From contig NZ_CP046266.1 of assembly GCF_009720625.1 (NCBI RefSeq), positions 3,109,501-3,173,500 of the forward strand: DNA of 64,000 nucleotides, given 5' to 3'. The position numbers and the translations under genes are program-made. The notes under the pieces were generated by a model that worked only from the letters and a program-made list of their open reading frames with translations, was not told where the DNA came from and ran no database searches. This document shows, piece after piece, positions 45,941-54,663 of this stretch (position 1 is the stretch's first letter; each line of letters begins with the position of its first letter). This stretch comes from Metabacillus sediminilitoris (GTDB lineage: Bacteria > Bacillota > Bacilli > Bacillales > Bacillaceae).

Positions 45941-46993
45941 ATGGCATCGACAAATTTAGCGATTCCCCGTTCTGTTATCTGGAATGAGGAATCTATCTCA
46001 CTATTAAATCAGCAAAAAATTCCGCACGTAACGGAATACCTTGAATTAACTACGATAAAAGACGTTTGGGAAGCAATTCAATCCTTGAAGGTAAGAGGTG
46101 CCCCTGCAATCGGTATCACAGCGGCATTTGGCCTCGCATTATCAGCATTACAGGATATATCTGAAACCATTGTTGACTTTCAACGAAACATCAAGAAAAA
46201 CAGAGATTATTTAGCAAGCTCTCGACCAACTGCAGTTAATCTAGTATGGGCATTAGATCGACTTGTAAATAGTATTTCTAACGTTCAATCCATTAATGAA
46301 GCGAAGACAACAATCGTCCATGAAGCAATCCAAATTCAAATTGAGGATGAAGAGGTATGTCGTTTAATTGGTGAACATGCTCTATCTGTGTTTCAGAAAG
46401 GCGATCGCGTGATGACCATTTGTAATGCAGGGTCTATTGCTACAGCTAAATACGGAACAGCATTAGCTCCATTTTACCTAGCAAAGGAAAAAAACGTTAA
46501 CTTAAGTGTATATGCATGTGAAACCCGTCCAGTTCTACAAGGAGCACGTTTAACAACATGGGAGCTCATGCAAGCAGGGATTGATGTGACTCTAATTACT
46601 GACAATATGGCAGCACATACGATTAAATCAAAAAACATTTCCGCCATTATAGTTGGTGCTGATCGAATTGCAGCTAATGGTGATACTGCTAATAAAATTG
46701 GGACATTTAATTTAGCTCTTTTAGCAAAAGCATTTAACATTCCTTTTTACGTTGCAGCACCATTATCTACATTTGATCCTATGATTGAAAATGGTGACCT
46801 AATTCCGATCGAGGAACGTAATCCAGAAGAAGTGACAGAATTAAACGGTATTCGTGTTGCTCCAGAAGGTGTTAAAGTATTCAATCCTGCATTCGATGTG
46901 ACCCCTAATCACTTAATCTCTGGGATTATTACTGAAAAAGGAATTTTATCTAATGACTATCAAAAAGAAATTTCTAAATTATTCTCTGCTTAA
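45941..46993 (+). CDS. mtnA: S-methyl-5-thioribose-1-phosphate isomerase
   Basis: Aldose-ketose isomerase of the eIF2B-like family. VRGAPAIG, catalytic Cys in [15 protein letters not shown] and catalytic Asp in [17 protein letters not shown]. 350 residues (B. subtilis 353). Second gene of mtnKA. Confidence 0.95.
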   Translation: MASTNLAIPRSVIWNEESISLLNQQKIPHVTEYLELTTIKDVWEAIQSLKVRGAPAIGITAAFGLALSALQDISETIVDFQRNIKKNRDYLASSRPTAVNLVWALDRLVNSISNVQSINEAKTTIVHEAIQIQIEDEEVCRLIGEHALSVFQKGDRVMTICNAGSIATAKYGTALAPFYLAKEKNVNLSVYACETRPVLQGARLTTWELMQAGIDVTLITDNMAAHTIKSKNISAIIVGADRIAANGDTANKIGTFNLALLAKAFNIPFYVAAPLSTFDPMIENGDLIPIEERNPEEVTELNGIRVAPEGVKVFNPAFDVTPNHLISGIITEKGILSNDYQKEISKLFSA

Positions 46994-47007
46994 TCCTTTA
47001 TTCCAAA

Positions 47008-47045
47008 GAAAAAACCTTAGTCTACTCTTGACTAAGGTTTTTTTC
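47008..47045 (+). terminator. Terminator of mtnKA
   Basis: Stem AAAAACCTTAGTC/GACTAAGGTTTTT. Confidence 0.85.
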
Positions 47046-47066
47046 TACAGATCTGACATGATTACA

Positions 47067-47183
47067 CTAAAAGGATTTCGTCTTTTTCATTAAACTGTTT
47101 TTTTCAGCTTCCGTAAGAATATGAAGTTTAGAACATATAGAAGCATATAAGTAAATCTTTGTAGGACGATTTTTAAACAACAT
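47067..47183 (-). CDS. Very small basic protein, hypothetical
   Basis: 38 residues from ATG 47183 with AAAGGGG 8 nt upstream: MLFKNRPTKIYLYASICSK then LHILTEAEKNSLMKKTKSF. The open frame extends to 47270 without a better site. No family recognised. Lies just downstream of kinE on the same strand. Confidence 0.5.
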   Translation of the reverse strand: MLFKNRPTKIYLYASICSKLHILTEAEKNSLMKKTKSF

Positions 47184-47284
47184 ATACTTTGCCCCTTTCT
47201 TTACCATGCGCAACATTTTTCCCTTACTCAAATAGTATGTTTTGCAGACAAAAATGTGACAAGTATTCATCTTTTTTCAACCAC

Positions 47285-49468
47285 TTAGTGATTAATCGGG
47301 AGTGTAATATGGAAGGCAGTGCCACTGCCGACTTCACTTTCAACCTCTACGATTCCTTTATGCTCTTCAATTATTTTGTAACTAACCATCAAGCCAAGAC
47401 CTGTGCCACGTTCCTTTGTCGTATAAAATGGCTGACCTAACCTTTTAATCTTATCTTCAGGAATACCCAGGCCTCTATCAATAATGGAAACAATGAGATG
47501 TTTTTCATCTTTCCTCTTAATCTTAACATCAATTTGTCCGCCTTTTGGCATGACCTCAATCGCATTTTTTAAAATATTAATAAACACTTGCTTTAATTGA
47601 TTTGGCTCACAATAGATTAATGGTAATTCTTGTTCTAAATATAGTTCCATTTGTACATTTACTAGTATTGCTTGCCCGTTTAGTAGATCGATGGTTTCCT
47701 TCATAATCGTGCCAATATCTTTCTTTAAATATTGAATTGCTTGAGGTCTAGCTAATATTAAAAATTCAGTAATAATGGATTCTATTCTATTTAATTCTGA
47801 TGTTATGACATTAAAATACAAGGAATAGTCATCCTTTATACTACCCTCTAATAGTTGAATAAAGCCTTTTAATGCAGTCATTGGGTTTCGTATTTCATGA
47901 GCGATTCCTGCTGCAAGTTCACCAACAACATTTAATGTATCAGATTTTCTAAGCTGCTCCTCTAACTCTCTTTTTTCTGTGACATCCCGAAGTACTGCTA
48001 GATTCATATTCTCATTAATATTATTTTTCAAGGTAAATTCTAAAGTTTTTTCTTCGCCATTTTCAAATGTATACGAGATTTCTTGTAATTTCTCTTCCCA
48101 ATCATTTGGATCAATTTCATCCTGCCTCATACCAGAAAATAATAGTTCAAAAAGTTTAAAGGATTTCAGATCATCGGATAATAAATTTAAAATCTTTCTT
48201 GCTGATGGGTTTGCATCAATCATTTCATACGAATTATTAAATAAAACGATGCCATCCATTGCCCCATCAAATATTTTACGAAATTTTTGTTCACTTTCCT
48301 GAAGGACCTTTACCATATGTTTTCGTTCGCTTACATTTCGGAAGATCGTTAAATGATGTTTTTCCAATATATTCATTTTAGAAGTAAATTCAAGCTCTTT
48401 GTTTTGTCCATTTGGCATATGAAAAAGTAACTCTTCTCGAATCGCACCTGTTTCCATGTACTCCCTTTTTACCTTGGCAAAGCTAGGAGATGTTTGATCA
48501 ATAAAATCTAAGACATTTCTTGTCATAAGTTCTTCTTCAGATAATTCAAATGTTCTGCTTGCAGCATGATTCGCCTTGATAATTTGTCCATTGTTTTTCC
48601 AAATCATAATGGCATCGATTGCATTTTCAAATACTTCCCTAAACCGTTCTTCACTTTTGTATAGCTTCAATTCCATTGAACGCTTTTCGGTTATGTCCCT
48701 CACAATTGCCATATGTAAGCCATCTACGATATTTGAAGTCGTTGTAAATTCAAAAATTTTCTTAACGCCATTATTTAAAACAACCGGAAATTCTCTTGTT
48801 GCACTCCCATTTTCCTTAAGTACATTCCATAATTTTTTGATCTTATCATTATTTTGCTTTGATATAAAATCTTCGAGTACATACGAATTTAATTCTGTTT
48901 GATTTATTTCAAAGATGGAACAAAAGGATTCATTTGCCTCTATAAACGCCCCATGCTCATCAAATAGAACAATTCCATCGGCTGCCCGATAAAACAAATC
49001 TTTAAAAAGCCATTCATTAATTGTTCGTTCACGTTCAAGTTTTTTCTTAAACGAGATATCCTTAAGCATTGCAAGATCATATCCATTAATTGCTTGTTTT
49101 CGTAATGAAATCTCAAGGAATTTTATTTCGCCATTTTCTAACTTAATGGCCAGTTCTTTCTCCTTTGTTTCATTCATAGATAATTCATCAAAAAATTTGT
49201 TGATTTTATATTTAGGTATGAGAGAAAGAAAATCAAAAAGACTTCTTTTACATAGTTCTACTTTTGTTAACTGAAACATTCGACAAGCCGCAGAATTAAC
49301 ATCAATAAATTTCATATGTTCATCTAAAATTGCTACACCGTCCAGTGCGCCTTCTAGTATATTTTCATGTTGAATAAGCTGTGATTTAAGTAGTTCATTT
49401 TCAGTTTTGACCCTAGCTAATTGTTCTTTGAGCGCAACGATTTCGTTTACCTCCATCGTTTTCTTCAA
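47285..49468 (-). CDS. kinE: Multi-PAS sensor histidine kinase, KinE-like
   Basis: Soluble kinase feeding the sporulation phosphorelay in B. subtilis. N-terminal coiled coil, then four PAS domains each ending in a conserved LRDVTEKR-type segment (roughly 35-150, 160-280, 285-400, 405-515). HisKA with phospho-His in GIAHEIRNPMTALKG (about residue 525) and a HATPase_c with N, G1 and G2 boxes (NAIEVM, DRGLGIP, GTGLGL). No membrane helix. TTG 49468 fits AGGGGTG best; GTG 49477 is possible. Length and neighbours (mtnA, ykrP) match KinE (738). Confidence 0.85.
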   Translation of the reverse strand: MKKTMEVNEIVALKEQLARVKTENELLKSQLIQHENILEGALDGVAILDEHMKFIDVNSAACRMFQLTKVELCKRSLFDFLSLIPKYKINKFFDELSMNETKEKELAIKLENGEIKFLEISLRKQAINGYDLAMLKDISFKKKLERERTINEWLFKDLFYRAADGIVLFDEHGAFIEANESFCSIFEINQTELNSYVLEDFISKQNNDKIKKLWNVLKENGSATREFPVVLNNGVKKIFEFTTTSNIVDGLHMAIVRDITEKRSMELKLYKSEERFREVFENAIDAIMIWKNNGQIIKANHAASRTFELSEEELMTRNVLDFIDQTSPSFAKVKREYMETGAIREELLFHMPNGQNKELEFTSKMNILEKHHLTIFRNVSERKHMVKVLQESEQKFRKIFDGAMDGIVLFNNSYEMIDANPSARKILNLLSDDLKSFKLFELLFSGMRQDEIDPNDWEEKLQEISYTFENGEEKTLEFTLKNNINENMNLAVLRDVTEKRELEEQLRKSDTLNVVGELAAGIAHEIRNPMTALKGFIQLLEGSIKDDYSLYFNVITSELNRIESIITEFLILARPQAIQYLKKDIGTIMKETIDLLNGQAILVNVQMELYLEQELPLIYCEPNQLKQVFINILKNAIEVMPKGGQIDVKIKRKDEKHLIVSIIDRGLGIPEDKIKRLGQPFYTTKERGTGLGLMVSYKIIEEHKGIVEVESEVGSGTAFHITLPINH

Positions 49469-49477
49469 TCTTTTCAC

Positions 49478-50015
49478 CCCTAATTACCACAATCTTTACT
49501 ACTCAAATATTCTACATGCTCAGCCATTGTCCTTCATTAAACGTCAAAATGAATCAAAAATTGTTTTACTTTTTATAAAAAATAACTATTATAGATATGG
49601 GTTCTATTTATAATGCTGCATGACTTATCACACACAGAAAGCAACATCCTGTGCCCTTTTCCTGACTTGGACTACAATCCATCGTCAGCTCGTTTCAGGC
49701 AGTTCTATCTATCACCTATCTTCGGTGATTGAAAATTTTTTATTGGTGATGACTTCCGTCTAGTTAAGACAACACCTCACTAACTAGTCCGTAAACTTTT
49801 TGTAAAATAGGCTCAGACTAACTTTAGCAGAAGTGAATCAAGGTCTCTGTTTTAGTCTATTTATCTTTCTATATAATTCTTACATTACGATTACACTTTC
49901 GTTACATCCCTTATATTTTTATGTTTTTAAACGTATCATCGTTTAGTAACGGCCATAGCGGGGTATTAAAGAGAAGAATTTACTGTTGTTATAAAATCTA
50001 GAAAAAGGTGAACTC
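49478..50015. other. Intergenic region kinE / ykrP
   Basis: 540 bases, no supported gene. A hairpin ATCACC-TATCTTC-GGTGAT lies at 49715-49732. A segment at 49640-49670 resembles 51213-51240 (see findings). Confidence 0.4.
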
Positions 50016-51032
50016 ATGAAAAATCGTGATAGTTATTTTGATAATGCAAAATTCTTTTTAATACTGTTAGTTGTATTTGGACATATCATTCGTTCGTTTA
50101 TTGATGACAGTCCATTTTTAATGAATGTTTACAAATTTGTTTATACTTTTCATATGCCAGCGTTTATCTTAATCTCTGGATATTTTGCAAAGAGTTTTAG
50201 AAAAAAAGGCTATGTTAAAAAGATTGCCAAAAAATTAATTTTACCGTATCTCATATTTCAGGGAATTTACTCTGTCTATTATTATTTTATTGAAAATAAA
50301 GGTGAAATGGTGCTTGATCCCTTAGATCCTCATTGGTCACTATGGTTCTTGGTCAGCTTGTTCTTTTGGAATATCCTGCTTTTTGCGGTAACGAAGTTTG
50401 ACACAAAATGGGCATTGTTGCTCGCTTTTTCAATTGGACTCGCAGCAGGCTATTTTGAATTTATCAGTAATTATTTAAGCCTTTCTCGAACTTTCGTCTT
50501 CTTCCCATTGTTTTTAGTAGGCTTTTATTTAAACCGTAAACACTTTGATATCATTACAAAACATTATGTGAAAGCAATCTCGTTTGTATTGTTATTGGTG
50601 ACTTTTGTTTCCTATGCATTTTTGGAATTTGATTATGAATGGCTATTTGGATCGAAGCCATATTCACATTTTGGCGAACCTTCCATACTAAGTGCTGTCA
50701 TTCGATTAGGTTTTTATAGCTTAACACTTATTACGTCTATAAGCTTTTTATCATTCATACCGAAAAAGCATTCGTTTTATACTGAATGGGGTACGCGAAC
50801 CTTCTACGTCTATTTACTCCATGGGTTTATAATTCAGTACATGAGAAATAGTGAAATTCTAGATTGGATGAAGGATTATCAAAGTCTTGCCCTCATCATC
50901 ATTTTAACAATCCTGATGACTTCAACTTTGTCATCGAAACTTGTAAAGGCAGTCACACAGCCTCTTATAGAACTACGAACATCTACTTTTAATTATTATG
51001 TAAGGAACTTTACAGAGAAGAGCATGAGATAG
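50016..51032 (+). CDS. ykrP: Membrane acyltransferase (acyltransferase 3 family), YkrP-like
   Basis: Ten-helix O-acyltransferase of the fucose-4-O-acetylase type. DNAKFFLILLVVFGHI contains the conserved His of the first helix, and HMPAFILISGYFAKSF the second conserved block. 338 residues (B. subtilis YkrP 341). AAAGGTGA precedes the start. Acetylation of a surface glycan is the family role. Confidence 0.82.
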   Translation: MKNRDSYFDNAKFFLILLVVFGHIIRSFIDDSPFLMNVYKFVYTFHMPAFILISGYFAKSFRKKGYVKKIAKKLILPYLIFQGIYSVYYYFIENKGEMVLDPLDPHWSLWFLVSLFFWNILLFAVTKFDTKWALLLAFSIGLAAGYFEFISNYLSLSRTFVFFPLFLVGFYLNRKHFDIITKHYVKAISFVLLLVTFVSYAFLEFDYEWLFGSKPYSHFGEPSILSAVIRLGFYSLTLITSISFLSFIPKKHSFYTEWGTRTFYVYLLHGFIIQYMRNSEILDWMKDYQSLALIIILTILMTSTLSSKLVKAVTQPLIELRTSTFNYYVRNFTEKSMR

Positions 51033-51473
51033 AGCGAAACTTATTGATCATTACAAGCAGTTTTACCCATAACCATTCTTATTTTACTTCCCAATAACTT
51101 GAGTTAAGATATACTGCCTGTAAAGAATGGTATAAAGCATAACTCCCATATTGGGGGTTTTTTTTATTATCCCCTATTGTTGGATAGCGAGACTTATTAG
51201 CTTAGAACACCACTTCTGTTACTTCTCCTGACATGGTCGCGACCTGTCCAAGCCTGATCGTTCCCACCTCCATTCATTCTCCAAAACCTTGAGGCGATGC
51301 TTCTGTCTGCTAAGAATGGGATTAATCCCCTTTATTTCTTTTTTCCAAACACTGGTTTGTTGTCCAATAACACAAGTACGATTTTTTGCGTAATTATGAT
51401 ACAATAAACAATTGAATGCACGAAATAATGCAACGATCTTAATAAAATCTTGTAAGAAGTGGTGTTAATATAA
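51033..51473. other. Intergenic region after ykrP
   Basis: A terminator-like AACTCCCATATTGGGGGTTTTTTTT lies at 51141-51166. The rest (51180-51404) is GC-richer than average and holds a minus-strand ORF I cannot identify. It may be a decayed element. Confidence 0.4.
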
Positions 51474-53240
51474 ATGAAAACAGTATTATCAACGTTAAAT
51501 GCAAAATATATCCATACAAGCCTATCCATTCGTTATTTAAAAGCATATGCAGAACATGATTATGACATTGAGCTTGCTGAATATACAATTAAAGACCCAC
51601 CGATGAACATTGTGACAGACTTGCACACTAAAAAGCCAGAAATTCTTGGATTTAGTTGTTATATTTGGAATATCGAAGAAACGATTAAAGTTATTAAAAT
51701 GCTAAAAAAAATCAATCCTTCTTTATTGATTGTTCTAGGTGGACCAGAAGTTACCTATGATACAAGAGAATGGATGGAAAAAATACCAGAAGTCGATTTT
51801 ATTATTATTGGTGAGGGAGAACAGTCATTTAAACAATTATTAGATGAAATACATGGTGATCGAAATTTTGCTGAAGTTAGCGGAATTGCCTATCGTGAAA
51901 ATGATTCTGTACAGATCAAACCGCAACGAAACAAAGTCGACTTAAAGGAGTTACCATCTCCATTTCACTTTAAAGAGGATCTTCCACACCTTTCAAAACG
52001 TGTTACGTACATCGAGACAAGTCGCGGATGTCCATTTAGCTGTCAATTTTGCTTATCTTCTATTGAAGTAGGGGTTCGTTACTTTGATCGGGAAAAAGTA
52101 AAAGAAGATATTCGCTTTTTAATGGATAATGGGGCGAAAACGATTAAATTCGTTGATCGTACATTTAATATCAGCCGAAGTTATGCAATGGAAATGTTTC
52201 AATTTCTAATAGACGAACACAAACCAGGCGTTGTTTTTCAATTTGAAATAACAGCTGATATTATGAGACCTGAAGTTATTCAATTTTTAAACGATCATGC
52301 ACCGAAAGGCTTATTCCGCTTTGAAATTGGTGTTCAGTCTACAAATGACTTAACAAATGAACTTGTCATGAGAAAGCAAAACTTTACGAAACTGACTAGA
52401 ACCGTAACAATGGTAAAAGAAGGACAAAAAATTGACCAGCATTTGGATTTGATCGCTGGTCTTCCTGAAGAAGACTATCATTCCTTTAAGAAAACATTTA
52501 ATGATGTCTTCGAGCTGCGTCCGGAAGAACTGCAACTAGGTTTCTTAAAAATGTTAAGAGGCACAGGGCTCCGCTTACGTGCAGAAGATCACGGTTATGT
52601 TTATATGGACCATTCACCATATGAAATCTTAAAAAACAATGTCCTTTCGTTTGAAGATATGATTAAGATTAAACAGGTTGAAGATGTACTAGAAAAGTTT
52701 TGGAATGATCATCGTATGGATGAAACGATTGAATACCTTGTATCCAGAGTGTTTTCTACACCTTTTGATTTCTTTCAAGATTTCGGTACATTCTGGGATC
52801 AAAAGGGTTGGACGAGAATTGGCCACCAGTTGGAAGATCTCTACAAGCATCTTTATGATTTCCTCGAGGTTGAAAAAAATGAAGACTTACGTATTGTAAG
52901 TGGATTTATGAAATATGACTATTTGCGAAATCAAAAATATAAACCACGTAAGCCATGGTGGGATGATATGTTATCAAAACAAGAAAGAAGTAAAATTTAC
53001 CGTTCGATTTTAGATAATCCACTCATTCTAGGAAATAAATTTGCAAGTAAGCAATTAACAGAAAAAGATTTATTTAAGCATACAATTGTAGAATCACTGC
53101 CATTTAATATTAATCATTATTTAAAAACTGGCCAAATGATTGAGGAAGATTCATTTATCCTTGTTCATTATGATCCAATCCAATTGAAAACAACTGTTTA
53201 TTCCGCTTTCAGTAGTGAAATTGATTCAAAAGTAAGCTAA
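51474..53240 (+). CDS. B12-binding-domain radical SAM protein (DUF4080)
   Basis: Radical SAM enzyme. N-terminal cobalamin-binding-like Rossmann domain (residues 1-140: GFSCYIWN, LGGPEVTYD, GEGEQSF), radical SAM core with the cluster in SRGCPFSCQFC (about residue 185), and a C-terminal DUF4080 domain. 588 residues. No cobalamin DxHxxG motif seen, so B12 use is uncertain. Substrate unknown. Followed by a bidirectional terminator. Confidence 0.85.
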   Translation: MKTVLSTLNAKYIHTSLSIRYLKAYAEHDYDIELAEYTIKDPPMNIVTDLHTKKPEILGFSCYIWNIEETIKVIKMLKKINPSLLIVLGGPEVTYDTREWMEKIPEVDFIIIGEGEQSFKQLLDEIHGDRNFAEVSGIAYRENDSVQIKPQRNKVDLKELPSPFHFKEDLPHLSKRVTYIETSRGCPFSCQFCLSSIEVGVRYFDREKVKEDIRFLMDNGAKTIKFVDRTFNISRSYAMEMFQFLIDEHKPGVVFQFEITADIMRPEVIQFLNDHAPKGLFRFEIGVQSTNDLTNELVMRKQNFTKLTRTVTMVKEGQKIDQHLDLIAGLPEEDYHSFKKTFNDVFELRPEELQLGFLKMLRGTGLRLRAEDHGYVYMDHSPYEILKNNVLSFEDMIKIKQVEDVLEKFWNDHRMDETIEYLVSRVFSTPFDFFQDFGTFWDQKGWTRIGHQLEDLYKHLYDFLEVEKNEDLRIVSGFMKYDYLRNQKYKPRKPWWDDMLSKQERSKIYRSILDNPLILGNKFASKQLTEKDLFKHTIVESLPFNINHYLKTGQMIEEDSFILVHYDPIQLKTTVYSAFSSEIDSKVS

Positions 53241-53269
53241 AAGTGAGAGATCATTCTCTCACTTTTTTA
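53240..53269. terminator. Bidirectional terminator
   Basis: AAAAGTGAGAGA-TCAT-TCTCTCACTTTTTT between the radical SAM gene and the small-gene operon. Confidence 0.85.
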
Positions 53270-53270
53270 T

Positions 53271-53447
53271 TTATTTACGTTTTTTTCCTTCTTTTTTCCC
53301 TTTGCTTTTATTACCTTCAATTGTTTCATAAAGTTTCGCCGCATTTACGTCGCCAAGTTCATGTCCAAATTCTTCTTTGAGCAAGTCTTTAGATGTAGGT
53401 ATTTTATGATTTTGCATGTCCTTACTTTTCAAATGTTTTTTTGTCAT
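53271..53447 (-). CDS. Small basic protein, hypothetical
   Basis: 58 residues, starts MTKKHLKSKDMQNHKIPTSK and ends in a GKKEGKKRK tail. It starts 5 nt after the next gene's stop. Small, lysine-rich and soluble; possibly spore-associated but not matched to a known SASP. Confidence 0.5.
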   Translation of the reverse strand: MTKKHLKSKDMQNHKIPTSKDLLKEEFGHELGDVNAAKLYETIEGNKSKGKKEGKKRK

Positions 53448-53452
53448 CTTAT

Positions 53453-53605
53453 TTATTTCCCTTGTTTCCCATGTTTTGAATTGCGGTTGGCGCCCTTCAT
53501 TGGATCCTGATCATCATTAATTTCTGCAAATTCAGCATCAGGCAGGCTTTCAGTTGGTGTAAAATTATGTTTAATTGCTTGATTTCTCGCTGCTTTTCTT
53601 TTCAT
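53453..53605 (-). CDS. Small hydrophilic protein, hypothetical
   Basis: 50 residues: MKRKAARNQAIKHNFTPTES then a D/E-rich middle and basic tail. GGGGTGA precedes the ATG. Co-transcribed with the gene above. Confidence 0.5.
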   Translation of the reverse strand: MKRKAARNQAIKHNFTPTESLPDAEFAEINDDQDPMKGANRNSKHGKQGK

Positions 53606-53689
53606 TATGATTCACCCCGAAGTTTTTATAGTTGATACTTTCTTACCTTTTCCAATATAAAGCTTCTTTACTATAGGTACTAATTGGTA

Positions 53690-53833
53690 TCATGATTTAT
53701 CCATATGTTCGTATGCGATAAGGACGATATCCTCACCTGTTTCCTGGCGAAGTTTTGCTTCCATTTGAACAAGTGTATCAATCTGTGTTTCCGATAATTG
53801 TGCAACTGGAAAGTCTCTTTTCTTTTCCATCAT
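53690..53833 (-). CDS. Small hypothetical protein
   Basis: 47 residues (MMEKKRDFPVAQLSETQIDT...QETGEDIVLIAYEHMDKS). AGGAGAAGGCAGGTGAG lies upstream. Acidic and soluble, no family recognised. First of three tiny genes on this strand. Confidence 0.5.
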   Translation of the reverse strand: MMEKKRDFPVAQLSETQIDTLVQMEAKLRQETGEDIVLIAYEHMDKS

Positions 53834-53941
53834 CTCACCTGCCTTCTCCTTTACTTTTTCAATTTCATAATCAAAATATGTGCGGGAACAATAAAGAAAA
53901 GCGGAAGCATATTGTACTACTCCGGAGACAGTTAATGAAAT

Positions 53942-54163
53942 AGACTCTTTTCGTAAAGATTGTTGTTTTTAAAACGAAAACTATTTAAGGTTGATTGGAG
54001 CAGATTGCGAGACTCCTGCTTAGAGTAGCGGGACAGGTGAGACTCATGCAGGCGTTTACGCCGAGGAGGCTCACCGCCCGCCCCGCGGTCATCGTGCATC
54101 TCTCGCTGAAATCAACCACACCGCATTACTTGGTAAGTAGCAACAAAGTATGCGAAAACAGCC
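53942..54163. repeat. Dispersed repeat family A, copy 3 (inverted)
   Basis: Reverse orientation of copies 1 and 2: TTGTTGTTTT...GGTTGATTGGAGCAGATTGCGAGACTCCTGC...GCGGGACAGGTGAGAC...GCCGAGGAGGCTCACCGCCCGCCCCGCGG...GAAATCAAC...GCGAAAACAGCC. The longest and most GC-rich copy. Confidence 0.85.
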
Positions 54164-54195
54164 ATGAAATAAAACAATATAGAGAGGGTGTTAAA

Positions 54196-54537
54196 ATGCC
54201 TAAACACAAAAAAATGAATATTTCAATCAATGAAACAATGCCGCACCAAATCAATTCTCCTTCATGGAAAGATACAGGGATTAAAATGAAAGACCCTTTT
54301 GTTAATGAGTATGGAGTGGTTATTGGTGATAGTTATTATGATTCTGAGGAATCACCATTAAATAGGTGGAGTGATGAAGTTGATCCAGCGATAATGTCAG
54401 GTGATCAATGGGTCCATCCTACGAATGATATCGGTTGGAATACTGCAGAAAACAGAGAGCTGATTGAATCAAAGAAAAAACCAAATGGTGTCCCTTTTAC
54501 ACATCCAGATAAAGACGTAAGCTATAGTAGTGATTGA
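54196..54537 (+). CDS. DUF3905 family protein
   Basis: 113 residues from ATG 54196 with AGAGAGGGTG at good distance. Upstream codons in frame belong to the repeat and are not coding. Contains WKDTGIKMKDPFVNEYGVVIGDSYYDSEESPL and WSDEVDPAIMSGDQWVHPTNDIGWNT, the Trp/Asp-rich pattern of DUF3905 in sporeformers. Function unknown. Confidence 0.75.
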   Translation: MPKHKKMNISINETMPHQINSPSWKDTGIKMKDPFVNEYGVVIGDSYYDSEESPLNRWSDEVDPAIMSGDQWVHPTNDIGWNTAENRELIESKKKPNGVPFTHPDKDVSYSSD

Positions 54538-54627
54538 TCACAAGGAAAGGAAACATACAGATATACAGCTTTCAAAAATAGCTAAAGCAAGAAGTAAAGG
54601 TATCTGCGTACTTACTCTTGTAATTGA

Positions 54628-54663
54628 AAAAAGCTGGCAAGTTAATTGCCAGCTCTTCTTTTT
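54628..54663. terminator. Terminator between DUF3905 gene and pbpC
   Basis: AAAAGCTGGCAAGTTAATTGCCAGCTCTTCTTTTTT. Strong stem AGCTGGCAA/TTGCCAGCT. Confidence 0.75.

Noticed and set aside
51219..51404. Minus-strand ORF of 61 codons after ykrP
   Set aside because: No family, no ribosome site; kept only as part of an unexplained stretch.
53995..54195. N-terminal extension of the DUF3905 protein
   Set aside because: The added codons are the family A repeat; the ribosome site is just before 54196.
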